Notes: generated by a model from the letters alone, not told the origin. A stretch of 64,000 nucleotides of DNA from Moritella sp. PE36 (GCF_000170855.1 NZ_ABCQ01000016.1:1-64000), one strand, 5' to 3'; numbered from the stretch's first letter, positions 1 through 8,865 are shown. Numbers and translations: made by a program.

Positions 1-2
1 AT

Positions 3-1886
3 CGTGGCATTGACGCGGCAGAGCAATTCGCGGTGCTTGGCGAACTGCAGCTGGTCGTTAAGTCGGGTTCGGTCGCGGGTACCCAATACGCCGCCTTTAT
101 TGATGGCATTGGTAAAGCGCAAAAAGCATTAGGCATAGAACTCACTAACAGCCAGGGCGATATGCTCGGTATTGATGTGGTCATGTCGCGAATTAACCAA
201 AAGCTGGCGGGTATTGGCAGTGTGGCCAGAGGCGATATTTTAAATAAAGCCTTTGGGTCTAAAAATGCCGCCTCGGTGGTTGATATTTTAAGTTCCAAAA
301 CCGCCAAGTTAAAACAGGGTATTAGCGAACTGACCAATATAACGGATGCATCCAAGGCCAGTGAAATGGCCAATATTATTGCCAGTCCTTGGGATCGATT
401 TAGCGGTTCGTTAAATGGCGCAGCAACGGCGATGGGTCAAGCAGTGTTACCGATTATTGAACCGGTTGTCGATATGCTGGTTGCTATGTTAGGTGGCGTG
501 ATATGGCTAACCCAAGAATTCCCAACATTAACGGGTGTACTCGGCGCAGCTGCTGTTGGCGTCATTGCATTAATGATGGCATTCAGTGCGATGAACATGA
601 TTATCGGTATTTATCGTTTTGCATTGATTGGGCTGAGTGTTGTCAGCAATGCCGCCGCTGTCTCAACAAAACTATGGCAGGTTGGTTTGGTTGCACTGCG
701 CGTGATGGGGTTCTTGGGCAATATTGCCGTGATGGGTACTTATCTTGCTGCTATCGGTCTCTATCGTGGTGCGATGTTAACGGCGCAGGGCGTAACCTGG
801 TTATTCAATTCGGCTTTACTTGCCAATCCGATTGGGCTCGTTATCGCAGGGGTTGTTGCCTTAGTGGCTGCAGTTGCGGGACTTATCTTTTATTGGGATA
901 CCATTGTTGCCGCCTTTAAAGATTCATCTTGGGGCCAAGCGCTTATTGGCATATTTGACAGCGTCATGTCGGTCTTCAGTGGTTTTATTGATAATGTTAA
1001 ATGGGTGCTTGAAGCACTGGGATTGATGGACGGTAAAGAAATGACCATTAACTCAAAAGTTGAAAAAGTGACCAAAACTGCGGCGCCAATATCAACTGAA
1101 AACACGTTATCAACAAAGCTCAATACCGCGGCATTAAACGGGCAGCAAGTATTGAACTCTGAAGTATTCGCAACAAACAATATAGCGAACATGAATACGC
1201 GAATTAGCCAGGCTAACGGTTTCGTGCCAGTGGCTGCAAACCAGGTATTAAATACCGAGGCATACGCAACCCACAATTTAGCGAACATGAATACACGAAT
1301 TAGCCTGGTTAATGGTTTCGCGCCGGTTGCTGCAGACCAGGTGTTAAATACCGAGGCATACGCAACCAACAATCTAGCGAATACAAATACGCGTATTAAT
1401 CAGGTGAGTAGTTTCGCGCCAGTTGCTGCAAACCAGGTATTAAATACTGAGGCATTCGCAGCAAACAATTTAGCGAATACAAATACGCGTATTAATCAGG
1501 TGAGTAGTTTCGCGCCGGTTGCTAGAAACCAAGCATTGAGCACTGAGGCTTATACAACGAACAACTTAGCCAATGCAAATACGCAGTTCAATCAGTTTGG
1601 TGGTTTATCGCCGGTTGCTGCTTCTCTTGTTGAAAGCCAAACGTTTAATGAAACAACAGCGCATAGCGAGCGTATTCAACAGTATCAAGAAAATAACCAG
1701 CAGCTAGCGACGGTAAGTCGCCCACGGATACAGCGAACGCAGTATTTTCAGCAAAGCAGACAAAGCACGAATAACAACAGTAATGCCAGTACCGATAACA
1801 GCAAGCGCGTGTACATCGATAACGTGGTGATGAAAAGTGACAACCTTGCTCATGATTTTGAACAGTTAATGGAGTTAGCCGGCTAA
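3..1886 (+). CDS. Phage tail tape measure protein, 5'-truncated by window edge
   Basis: Sets tail length and is threaded through the tail tube of a contractile-tail phage. The frame is open to the left edge, so the true start lies outside; the internal GTG at 33 is only the first start-like codon. The N-terminal visible part resembles the TP901-type tape measure core (a segment with GDMLGIDVVMSRI). A long hydrophobic, Ala/Gly-rich stretch covers about residues 130-300 after the GTG, typical for membrane-interacting tape measures. The C-terminal third holds five tandem 32-residue repeats (1152-1631), then a Gln/Asn-rich tail. The TAATG junction with the next gene indicates translational coupling. 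Family assignment is firm; the repeats are unusual. Confidence 0.85.
   Translation, partial: RGIDAAEQFAVLGELQLVVKSGSVAGTQYAAFIDGIGKAQKALGIELTNSQGDMLGIDVVMSRINQKLAGIGSVARGDILNKAFGSKNAASVVDILSSKTAKLKQGISELTNITDASKASEMANIIASPWDRFSGSLNGAATAMGQAVLPIIEPVVDMLVAMLGGVIWLTQEFPTLTGVLGAAAVGVIALMMAFSAMNMIIGIYRFALIGLSVVSNAAAVSTKLWQVGLVALRVMGFLGNIAVMGTYLAAIGLYRGAMLTAQGVTWLFNSALLANPIGLVIAGVVALVAAVAGLIFYWDTIVAAFKDSSWGQALIGIFDSVMSVFSGFIDNVKWVLEALGLMDGKEMTINSKVEKVTKTAAPISTENTLSTKLNTAALNGQQVLNSEVFATNNIANMNTRISQANGFVPVAANQVLNTEAYATHNLANMNTRISLVNGFAPVAADQVLNTEAYATNNLANTNTRINQVSSFAPVAANQVLNTEAFAANNLANTNTRINQVSSFAPVARNQALSTEAYTTNNLANANTQFNQFGGLSPVAASLVESQTFNETTAHSERIQQYQENNQQLATVSRPRIQRTQYFQQSRQSTNNNSNASTDNSKRVYIDNVVMKSDNLAHDFEQLMELAG
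1152..1631 (+). repeat. Five tandem 96-bp repeats inside the tape measure gene
   Basis: Units start at 1152, 1248, 1344, 1440 and 1536, each 96 bp and in frame. Each encodes a 32-residue unit of the form LNTEAYATNNLANxNTRI followed by xxVxxFAPVAAxQV. Units 3 and 4 are the most alike. Unit number could change by slippage or recombination and would change tape length by 32 residues per unit. Confidence 0.9.
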
Positions 1887-2209
1887 TGATAAATATGCAT
1901 GTTGATTTAAACATTGTCGATGGTGATTTTGTGTTTAACCCGTCTCTTAGTGTGGAAAAACTCTCTGCTGCGAAGGTGATTGGGCAAGACGTTAAACACC
2001 GCATTATTGAAAGTGGCTTACTGGTTAAGCTCGTTAAGCAGCGCAACATCAATGGTATTGCGCCAGTGATCACCGATTTAGAACTGGAAGTAGAGCAAGA
2101 CGACCGACTTAAGCCAGGCTCGATTTTAATTACCTACAACAGTGATAACACCTTGTCGATTGAAGCTGAAACAAAGCAATACGGCTTAATGAAGTGGGCA
2201 GGGGCATAG
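1886..2209 (+). CDS. Small phage baseplate protein (DUF2590-like, gp25/gpW position)
   Basis: 107-residue protein. Its start overlaps the tape measure stop by one base (TAATG), and the baseplate J gene begins one base after its end. In contractile-tail phages the slot just before gpJ is normally taken by a gp25/gpW-like baseplate wedge protein. The N-terminal half (residues about 5-75: VDGDFVFNP, then VIGQDVKHRIIESGL) has the look of that fold, which begins with a short strand, a helix and the 'D..L' pattern. The family name is from memory of similar prophage proteins and is tentative; the baseplate role rests mainly on position. Confidence 0.6.
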   Translation: MINMHVDLNIVDGDFVFNPSLSVEKLSAAKVIGQDVKHRIIESGLLVKLVKQRNINGIAPVITDLELEVEQDDRLKPGSILITYNSDNTLSIEAETKQYGLMKWAGA

Positions 2210-2210
2210 C

Positions 2211-3383
2211 ATGAGTAATGAAAATAGAACACCGGATATCGTGCCTGACTTTAAACAAATGATGGCGGATGCTGGGTTACCTGTGAATGACACCGTTGCA
2301 AAGCAGCAATGGGACCAGGTGCTTACTGATCAGCAAATTACTATTGAAAATGGCAGTCCGTTTAGCCCATTTTGGCGCACGGTTAAAGCACTCATCACGC
2401 AGCCAGTGGTGAGTTTACTCGATTGGATTGCTCGAGTGTTGATGCCTGATTTATTTATCATGACGGCAAGTCGCAGCGCCTTAATCGGGTTGCATGGTCC
2501 GAGTCGCAATGTCTTTGTTGTAGATGCTATCAACGCCAAAGGCATGTTGACCTTAACACGCGCCAGCAGTGATGGCGTATTGAGTATTGCCGCCGGTGCC
2601 TTGGTAGAAAGTGACAGTATTGGCGGCGTGGTATATCAATTACGCACGCTCAGCGCTGTGGTATTTCAAGACGGCGAATCGGTCATTGAAGTGTTGACGC
2701 AAGCGGTTACTGCAGGGCAAGCATATAACTTACCTGTGGGCAGTTATTACCGCCTGGTTAACTCAATCGAGGGCGTGACTGTTCGTAATGAAAAAGACTG
2801 GCTGCTTATCCCTGGTGCTAATAAAGAATGCACAGAAGCATACCGAAACAGGATAAGAAACGTATTCGGCACAGCCGCTAAATGGCACATCAATACCGTG
2901 TACAAATCGATAATCAGCGACTTTGCAATACCGGTCGAAAATATTGAAATTGTAAATCAGGCGCCGCGTGGACCAGGTACTGCCAATGCGTTTATTTACT
3001 TAAATGTTGGCCAAGTATCAACCGGATTATTAAAGGTCATTAACCAGCATATTCGTGATGACGGTCATCATGGCCACGGTGATGATTTTCAAGTGTATGC
3101 AATGCCAACACAAGACAAAATGATAACCGCCACGTATTCGTTACATGTAAATAGTGTCGATATTAGCGCAGAGATAAAGACCTTTATTCAGGCGGCATTT
3201 CGGTTAAACGATGCGTATCAACCGACGCGAACTCGACCGAACTCGTCATTTAGCATGAGCCTATTACAAGCGCAGTTACATAATAAATTCTCTGCATTAC
3301 GCAGTATCGATTTTGATTGTGGTGATATTAAAACGGATTTGTGGTTGCCGAGACTCACGCAGTTGGTCGTGCAACATGGGTAG
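2211..3383 (+). CDS. Baseplate assembly protein J-like
   Basis: 390-residue baseplate wedge protein of the gpJ/Mu gp47 family. It shows the typical alternation of a helical N-terminus, a beta-rich middle containing the GALVESDSIGGVVYQL pattern (the 'G..v.s..g..f' motif of Baseplate_J), and a C-terminal part with an NVGQ/DDGHHGHGD segment. A phage homologue is usually 300-480 residues, so it looks full length. It starts one base after the preceding gene, and the next gene starts inside its last codons. Product family is solid; subtype is inferred. Confidence 0.8.
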   Translation: MSNENRTPDIVPDFKQMMADAGLPVNDTVAKQQWDQVLTDQQITIENGSPFSPFWRTVKALITQPVVSLLDWIARVLMPDLFIMTASRSALIGLHGPSRNVFVVDAINAKGMLTLTRASSDGVLSIAAGALVESDSIGGVVYQLRTLSAVVFQDGESVIEVLTQAVTAGQAYNLPVGSYYRLVNSIEGVTVRNEKDWLLIPGANKECTEAYRNRIRNVFGTAAKWHINTVYKSIISDFAIPVENIEIVNQAPRGPGTANAFIYLNVGQVSTGLLKVINQHIRDDGHHGHGDDFQVYAMPTQDKMITATYSLHVNSVDISAEIKTFIQAAFRLNDAYQPTRTRPNSSFSMSLLQAQLHNKFSALRSIDFDCGDIKTDLWLPRLTQLVVQHG

Positions 3384-4110
3384 TTCTCAGCACAAACCGC
3401 AACCACCACAACCCGAAATTGCGACCTGGTTAAACAAAGGCCATGCCGAGCAATTAATGAAAGCCGCGCAGCAATACTGGAGTAATACCAAAGATTGGGT
3501 GATGTGGGCAGTTGCACAAAAAGATGAGCAACAAAGTGAAGAACCCTTTTTAGGTTTATTAGCCTGGGAACGTTTGACTGAAAGACTGCCTTTCGAACCG
3601 GCGGAGTTTTTTAGAAAAAGGGTCCAGCATGCACTTGTTAACAGCGTTGATGCGGGAGAAATAGCCACGATTGAAGCCATCTTTAATCGACTTGGTATCG
3701 ATGTAATCAAAGTGAGCGAACGTATTGATAACCGAGATTGGGACATTATTGCTATCGATTTTAGCAGTCATACCGTATCGAAATACGGCGAACTGATGCC
3801 CGAGTTGATCCAGCTCTATGGACGCACCTGCAGACGTTATGAATTTACCGTGCACAGCGTGGTTGATGTTGGATTCGCACCAGGTTGGCTTGATGTGCAG
3901 TGGGACAGTGTTCATGTTGATTTGGGCTTAGCTCTGACGCAAGGCAGTGATATTGAATTTAACCCCATGAGTGGTTTTCTCGGTGGTCAATACAATGTGC
4001 AGAACGTGCCATTGTTGCCACTGAATATGTCAGTTGAACATCCACTGACACTGCAGCCACTTTATGGATTCTTGAGTAAAGAAAGCAGCATTAGTACTGC
4101 AACGGAGTAA
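3376..4110 (+). CDS. Phage tail protein I-like (P2 gpI family)
   Basis: 244-residue protein that sits directly after gpJ, as gpI does in P2-like phages. The ATG at 3376 is chosen because it overlaps the gpJ stop (8 bp), implying coupled translation; an upstream in-frame GTG at 3313 would overlap gpJ by 71 bp. Visible pattern: an N-terminal helical part with LLAWERLTERLPFEPA and VQHALVNSVDAGEIATIEAIFNR-type helices, similar to gpI where the 'LP.LAW..' segment marks the fold, followed by a beta-rich C-terminus. Predicted role is closing the baseplate and connecting to the tail fibres. Confidence 0.7.
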   Translation: MGSSQHKPQPPQPEIATWLNKGHAEQLMKAAQQYWSNTKDWVMWAVAQKDEQQSEEPFLGLLAWERLTERLPFEPAEFFRKRVQHALVNSVDAGEIATIEAIFNRLGIDVIKVSERIDNRDWDIIAIDFSSHTVSKYGELMPELIQLYGRTCRRYEFTVHSVVDVGFAPGWLDVQWDSVHVDLGLALTQGSDIEFNPMSGFLGGQYNVQNVPLLPLNMSVEHPLTLQPLYGFLSKESSISTATE

Positions 4111-4116
4111 GTTTCT

Positions 4117-4866
4117 ATGTCAGAACAACAGGTAACCGGCATTCTTACTAATGCTGGCAAGCAGCACATTACCACCTGTGCACTTGAAAATACGGGGCTA
4201 AATGTCTCAACACTGGTGTTAGCGAATGTCCCTAATTTAAGTGATAACGTAGCGCGAGATCCTAATATGGCGATCCCTGCACAAGCTCAGATTGTCTATC
4301 AAACGGATGAGTTAATTACGGGTTTTATTGATGAACATACTGTTGCCTGGGCTACGGTGTTAGATCAAGACATCGGTGACTTTGATTACAACTGGATTGG
4401 GCTAGTCACCAGTACCGGCATTTTGTTAGCGCTGGATTATTTACCTCTGCAGCGTAAACGCCAGGGCGTGAATAACGTACACAACCGCAGTTTTGTATTG
4501 AAGTTCGCTGCAGCCAAAGCGCTTGCCCGTATCGAGATCAAAGCCAGCAGTTGGATGTTTGACTACAGCCCTCGCCTGGACAGTATGCAATTGGCTATTG
4601 TTGCTAATGCTACTGCGCAAATAGACAACATGACGCGCCACTTAGGCTTAAAAGACGTTATCAGCAGTTTACGAAATACTATCGAACTGCAGCAAGTTCA
4701 CATTGGAACCCTAGAGCAAGAAGGGCAAACACTGCAACAAACACAATCAGCAATGATAAAACAGCGTCAGAAACAAGATAGTGAGGTACAAATCTCACTC
4801 GCCAAACTGGCAACCGCACAGGTCAGTACTATGTACCGACAGGTAAAGCACATTACATCGGCTTAA
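4117..4866 (+). CDS. Tail fibre N-terminal / tail-collar protein (DUF3751-like)
   Basis: 249 residues. The N-terminus (ILTNAGKQHI, then LANVPNLSD and WIGLVTSTGILLA) matches the phage tail-collar fibre family, whose members begin 'xxLTxxGxxxIA' and carry a 'WN.IGL' segment about residue 90. The last 80 residues are Gln-rich and likely coiled coil (TQSAMIKQRQKQ region), suggesting trimerisation. It is short for a whole fibre, so it probably provides the baseplate-proximal part while the next gene gives the distal part. It lies six bases after the gpI-like gene. Confidence 0.7.
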   Translation: MSEQQVTGILTNAGKQHITTCALENTGLNVSTLVLANVPNLSDNVARDPNMAIPAQAQIVYQTDELITGFIDEHTVAWATVLDQDIGDFDYNWIGLVTSTGILLALDYLPLQRKRQGVNNVHNRSFVLKFAAAKALARIEIKASSWMFDYSPRLDSMQLAIVANATAQIDNMTRHLGLKDVISSLRNTIELQQVHIGTLEQEGQTLQQTQSAMIKQRQKQDSEVQISLAKLATAQVSTMYRQVKHITSA

Positions 4867-4888
4867 TTATGGGTAAGAGGAACAGAAC

Positions 4889-5644
4889 ATGACAATAGAG
4901 CAGAACATTGCAGAATTGGTACAAGCCAGCAATAAACTCACCGGGGTTGTTGATGGAAAAATACAAGTAATTGACAGTAAAGTAGCGTCTGCAGAACAGA
5001 AGTTTAACGGGCTTAATGATGAGCTGATATCTAATTTGGGTTTTGTTGCACTTAATTATAACTCTGATTTTTTAGATGTTCACACCCTGGCTGAAAATGC
5101 GCTTGGTTCTGAGAATACTTATCCTATAGGCATGGGGGTTGGCGGTGGTCGTAATGATTGTTTTAAGTCTGAAATTATCTCAGTTGTCAGTGGTTCAGAA
5201 CCAAACAGTAGAGATACAGAAGTAACTGAATTATTAAACTTTATGGGGATTGGTTCAGCACGCTATTTTTCTAATAACTTTAATATTTTAAAATTAACCG
5301 TGTTAGATAGTTTATTTATTGAATCGAGTGGTTATGACTTTTACATACCCCAGCAGCAGATAAAAAGAAGCCCTAGCGCATCATTCATGGCTTATATCAA
5401 ATCGGTAGGTGATATCAAGTGGAGAGGGGCGAGTAATCATGAATGGCAGCAGATTGTAGACCACCATTCCTCAGCTAACCCCGGTTCTTATACGCATATC
5501 GATATTAATTTTCAGAATGCGAAGGTCGGCGATATCTTTTATTTAGCGCTTCCTACTATTACTGTCGGGCATTTTCCGAAATCAAAAAAACATGGGAATT
5601 TATATAACCCTAAAACAGAACTCATTAGAAAGTTTGAGGTATAG
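4889..5644 (+). CDS. Putative distal tail fibre or receptor-binding protein
   Basis: 251 residues, not recognised by sequence. It follows the tail-collar gene and precedes a fibre-assembly-type small protein, the slot of the receptor-binding fibre. An N-terminal helix (residues 1-45, alternating hydrophobic) may trimerise; the rest is beta-rich and Ser/Asn/Gly-rich with a glycine run (MGVGGGRND). The start at 4889 has a good ribosome site (AAGAGG about 8 bases upstream). Base composition is visibly more A/T-rich than its neighbours, as is common for exchangeable host-range genes. Confidence 0.5.
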   Translation: MTIEQNIAELVQASNKLTGVVDGKIQVIDSKVASAEQKFNGLNDELISNLGFVALNYNSDFLDVHTLAENALGSENTYPIGMGVGGGRNDCFKSEIISVVSGSEPNSRDTEVTELLNFMGIGSARYFSNNFNILKLTVLDSLFIESSGYDFYIPQQQIKRSPSASFMAYIKSVGDIKWRGASNHEWQQIVDHHSSANPGSYTHIDINFQNAKVGDIFYLALPTITVGHFPKSKKHGNLYNPKTELIRKFEV

Positions 5645-5646
5645 AT

Positions 5647-5874
5647 ATGATGCAAGTTATTACACGTCGTGGATTGGTTGATGAAAACTGGCTTGTCGCG
5701 ATAGAAAAACGTGATCGTTTATTGTCTACAGCGGATAGATTAGTGAATCAGGCTCTAGACCTATCATTGGATGTAGCGCCATTTCGAGCATATCGCCAAG
5801 AGTTAAGAGATATTCCTCAAAACTTTCAAAATGTTGATGATATCGTTTGGCCACTGAAGCCCGCTATTAGCTAA
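5647..5874 (+). CDS. Small tail fibre assembly-type protein
   Basis: 75 residues. The C-terminal pattern FRAYRQELRDIPQNF...IVWP is the typical ending of tail-fibre assembly chaperones (Caudo_TAP/XkdW-like: 'yrqaLRdi...WP'). Position immediately after the putative fibre gene fits a chaperone that helps the fibre fold and trimerise. The stop overlaps the next start (TAATG). Shorter than the usual 130-200 residues, so it may be only the conserved C-terminal module. Confidence 0.6.
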   Translation: MMQVITRRGLVDENWLVAIEKRDRLLSTADRLVNQALDLSLDVAPFRAYRQELRDIPQNFQNVDDIVWPLKPAIS

Positions 5875-6515
5875 TGCAGAGTATTAGCCTTGCGTCCCAT
5901 CAAACCGCGACCTTTTGCACTGCTGCTGAGGGCGCGGTCTTATTGGTAAACGCTATTAAGGATGAAAGCCGCCAGTTTAGACCTGCGGTTTTTAATGCCC
6001 TGGTCTTGTGGGTGAGCAGTGATAGCTCGAAGGATTTAGCCAAGCGTTTGGCGGCGATAAATGAATATTGCCCATTAACCGGCTTTGTTGAATGCGGGCG
6101 TTATGCAACGAGCCTAGCAACATTAGATTCAGACAAATTCATTCGTCCTAAAGGAAATGAGCAATCAATAGAGTGGACGGTATTTAGTGATAAGCGGTCG
6201 ATACCAGCGCTTAAGCTGCAATATCAGGCTGATTCATTAGCTCAGGTTAATGACCAAGGGCAAGGTTTGATTGGTGATATTGATAGCGCACTGGCCGAAT
6301 GTCAGCAGTTAAAGAGTGAACGTGATGCCCGCTTAGGGATGGCGGTATTTAATACCATTAATAGCGGTTTAAATTGCATAAACATCAGCGCCAATACAGC
6401 CAAAGGCTTAGCAGATAAACTGCAAGGTCTTGGTGATGATAAAGCGTATTGGGCTTTTTGCGCATTCGTGGGTAATAGCAGTGAACTTGAACCGATTAAG
6501 GAACTGTTTTTATGA
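5874..6515 (+). CDS. Hypothetical phage tail-module protein
   Basis: 213 residues, not recognised. It is coupled to both neighbours (TAATG at its start, a 4-bp ATGA overlap at its end) and therefore belongs to the tail operon. The sequence is soluble, mixed alpha/beta, with no signal peptide or membrane segment. A helical region with the pattern LGDIDSALAECQQLKSERD lies near residue 135. Position between fibre chaperone and baseplate hub genes suggests a baseplate or tail-completion role, but nothing in the sequence proves this. Confidence 0.5.
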   Translation: MQSISLASHQTATFCTAAEGAVLLVNAIKDESRQFRPAVFNALVLWVSSDSSKDLAKRLAAINEYCPLTGFVECGRYATSLATLDSDKFIRPKGNEQSIEWTVFSDKRSIPALKLQYQADSLAQVNDQGQGLIGDIDSALAECQQLKSERDARLGMAVFNTINSGLNCINISANTAKGLADKLQGLGDDKAYWAFCAFVGNSSELEPIKELFL

Positions 6516-6994
6516 TAGCGCTCGATGGTTGGCAAGTACCAGGTTATGAAACCAAAATAAAATGCAGCTTCAAATTAGCAGGCGAAGACTTAAGTGGTTA
6601 TGGTTCGTTGTCCTTATCATCTGATAACGGCGTTAAACCTGCCATATTATCTGTCACCACCAAGATCCCTTTTAACGAAAAATCCGCGTTAGCCAAGTTA
6701 ATATCGAAAGCTAAAGAGCTCGACGAACACGGCGCCAGAATTATCCGCACGGTGAATTGTGATGTTGCAGAATCATTCAAGGTTCGTAAAGCCAAATTTG
6801 ATGGTGAAATGAGTGCGACCGAGGATGACGAAGTGAAGTCTTGGGTTGTTAGTTTTAATTTACTCGAAGTCATGAGCAAGTCAGAACGCGAACAACTGCA
6901 GCTAGATGGCGAAGCCAATAACAATGCAATACCGCAAAGTACCGATGGCCATAATTCACTGCAACAGCAATTTGAAAATGTAGAGGGTCCTTAA
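6512..6994 (+). CDS. Hypothetical phage baseplate-associated protein
   Basis: 160 residues. It opens MIALDGWQVPGYETKIKCSF, a pattern seen in small phage baseplate/tail-tube-adaptor proteins that precede the gpD-like hub; this comparison is from memory and tentative. N-terminal 110 residues are beta-rich; the C-terminal 40 are polar, Gln/Asn-rich and probably disordered. The start overlaps the preceding stop (ATGA), and the next gene begins 3 bp after its stop. No catalytic motif seen. Confidence 0.5.
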   Translation: MIALDGWQVPGYETKIKCSFKLAGEDLSGYGSLSLSSDNGVKPAILSVTTKIPFNEKSALAKLISKAKELDEHGARIIRTVNCDVAESFKVRKAKFDGEMSATEDDEVKSWVVSFNLLEVMSKSEREQLQLDGEANNNAIPQSTDGHNSLQQQFENVEGP

Positions 6995-6997
6995 TTT

Positions 6998-7735
6998 ATG
7001 GCTAAAGGTATGGATAAAGAGATGGGTAAACCCGATTCGGCACGACTAACCACCGTATTAACCATTGGTGGTAAACCCGTGGTTAATGTTATCAATAACA
7101 GTGTGCAGCTTGATCTGTTTAGTCCTGGTCGCGCCAGCTTTATTGTTACCTGTGAGCAAGAGCCTAAAGGCATCGTAGAATTACACCTCGGTTATCGGGT
7201 CGATAACCTGCAGCCTTATTTCATGGGGGTTATTGAATCTAAGTATCAATCATCCGGTCGTTGGTATCTGACTTGCCGTGAATTACTCGGCGCGTTATCA
7301 CTGCCGGCTAATATGGCCATTCGTTTTGCCACGATGAAAGATGTATTGGATCAGCTCTCTGCCACCGGCCTTCATTTTATTTATCCCGATGCTGATTATA
7401 TCAATCAGCCCGTTCCTTGTTTTTATCATCAAGGCGATGGCATATCGGTATTACGTCAGTTGGGAAAAATATACCAGGTACCGGATTATATTTTTCAGCA
7501 ACGCCCCGATGGCAAGGTCTACGTGGGTAGCTGGCATGATTCAGGTTGGTCAAAATCGGTCATCACTGAATTTTCAGAACACCCAATCAAGCCGATTAGC
7601 TCGAGTAAAGGTGAATTAATTGCGATCCCTAAGTTACGTCCAGGACTAAAACTTAATGGTCGTTACCTTACCGAAGTGACATTAACAGGAAATAAGCAGG
7701 TTATCAGATGGTCAAAAACGCTATACGCCGCTTAG
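6998..7735 (+). CDS. Baseplate hub protein, gpD/late control D-like
   Basis: 245 residues. The segments VTCEQEPKGIVELHLGYR, then MGVIESKYQSSGRWYLTCRE and a helix-containing FATMKDVLDQL resemble the gpD/gp27 hub family (tandem beta-barrel domains that form the trimeric hub holding the spike). It overlaps the spike gene by 28 bp, the standard hub-then-spike arrangement. Shorter than P2 gpD (about 390 residues), so some parts of the family fold may be missing or lie in the neighbouring 160-residue protein. Confidence 0.6.
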   Translation: MAKGMDKEMGKPDSARLTTVLTIGGKPVVNVINNSVQLDLFSPGRASFIVTCEQEPKGIVELHLGYRVDNLQPYFMGVIESKYQSSGRWYLTCRELLGALSLPANMAIRFATMKDVLDQLSATGLHFIYPDADYINQPVPCFYHQGDGISVLRQLGKIYQVPDYIFQQRPDGKVYVGSWHDSGWSKSVITEFSEHPIKPISSSKGELIAIPKLRPGLKLNGRYLTEVTLTGNKQVIRWSKTLYAA

Positions 7736-8562
7736 TATTACGTTACTTCCCCGAATTAGGACAGCGTAAACACTTACCGCAATTGGCTCGGATAGAGAAA
7801 ATTTATGATATGCCGGTTAATGGTGCCAGTGTAAGCAGTGCATTTCGCGCCTATAAAGCGGCGGATATTCAATTATTAGATGCGGTTACAGGTAAGCCCT
7901 TAGCCGTTCCTGTCTTTGAGCAAGTCAGTATTGCGTCAGGGCAGGGACATGAGCATGGTTTGTTCGTTGAACCAACACCTGGCATGCAGTGCTTAATTCA
8001 ATATATTGATGGTCTTGATTCATTGCCGGTGATCACGTCGCTTTTACCCTGGCATACGTTGGTACCGGATAACCGCGCAACCGATGTGAGTCTGCAGCAA
8101 TCGCATCGCAGTAAGTTAGCCGGTAGTAATGGCGATTGGCACTTGCAGACAGATGGTGAAATAAAACAGTCCAGTCAGAAATCAATTGTTGAAGCCCAAA
8201 CCAGCGAACAGACTTACCACGAACGCAGCACGAAGGTTGCTACGCACGACATTAATAAAATAGACGGTAACCAGGTCAATGAAATCATGGGGGCGTTGAA
8301 AATACTCGTCGGTGAAAAGGCGATTATTACCTCGCTGGATAACCTGCTTTTAGGCAGTAACAAAGAAGTTAAAATACAAAGCACAGAAGACATGCATCTC
8401 GACAGTGCAAAATCACTGATCATTAAAGCCAAGGATATAACCGAAGATGCAGACACGATTAAACTTAACGGCGGAAAAGGGGTGATCACCTGTGCGAGTA
8501 TTTGCCCATTCACTGGTAAGCCACATGTCGATGGCTCCACTACCGTTTTTGCAGGGAAATAA
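7708..8562 (+). CDS. Baseplate spike protein, gpV/Mu gp45-like
   Basis: 284 residues. An N-terminal OB-fold-like part carries FVEPTPGMQCLIQYIDG, resembling the 'P.vG..V.v....g' pattern of gpV/gp45 spikes. The C-terminal half (about residues 150-260) has repeated short strands with the pattern 'i.st.dm.l.sak.l.i.a', a triple-stranded beta-helix typical of needle spikes. It ends in PFTGKPHVDGSTTVFAGK, which recalls metal-binding spike tips or PAAR-like ends. The start overlaps the hub gene by 28 bp. Confidence 0.75.
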   Translation: MVKNAIRRLVLRYFPELGQRKHLPQLARIEKIYDMPVNGASVSSAFRAYKAADIQLLDAVTGKPLAVPVFEQVSIASGQGHEHGLFVEPTPGMQCLIQYIDGLDSLPVITSLLPWHTLVPDNRATDVSLQQSHRSKLAGSNGDWHLQTDGEIKQSSQKSIVEAQTSEQTYHERSTKVATHDINKIDGNQVNEIMGALKILVGEKAIITSLDNLLLGSNKEVKIQSTEDMHLDSAKSLIIKAKDITEDADTIKLNGGKGVITCASICPFTGKPHVDGSTTVFAGK

Positions 8563-8563
8563 T

Positions 8564-8761
8564 ATGGCATTAAGTAAATCAGGGTTAAAAAGCAAGATTG
8601 AAGCAGAAATGGTCAAGGGCGGAATTGTGATCGCTGGTGAGCATGCGCAAGCATCAGTATTGGCGGAAGCGATTGCTAATGCGGTTGTTGATGAGATCAC
8701 TGCTAATGCAGAGGCAAATGTAGTGGGTGGTAGCTCGGCTGGAAAGCATAAGATAGCGTAA
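8564..8761 (+). CDS. Small phage protein at the end of the tail operon
   Basis: 65 residues, starting one base after the spike stop (TAATATG), so very likely co-translated. Ala/Ile/Val-rich amphipathic sequence (SVLAEAIANAVVDEI) with a Gly/Ser tail (NVVGGSSAGKH), soluble. The longer version from an upstream in-frame codon at 8492 is rejected because it would overlap the spike by 71 bp. No family recognised. It is the last phage-like gene visible; no integrase or lysis gene follows. Confidence 0.55.
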   Translation: MALSKSGLKSKIEAEMVKGGIVIAGEHAQASVLAEAIANAVVDEITANAEANVVGGSSAGKHKIA

Positions 8762-8865
8762 TGAAATGGCTAAGCAGCAATACTTTTAGAATCACATCGC
8801 CACTTAATCGCCAATATCGTCACAACTTGATTTTAAGTAATTGATTATTAGTACTTATATTTAAA

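Noticed and set aside
1152-1631. Regularly spaced repeats that could suggest a CRISPR array
   Set aside because: Units are directly adjacent without unique spacers, in frame and coding; no cas genes nearby.
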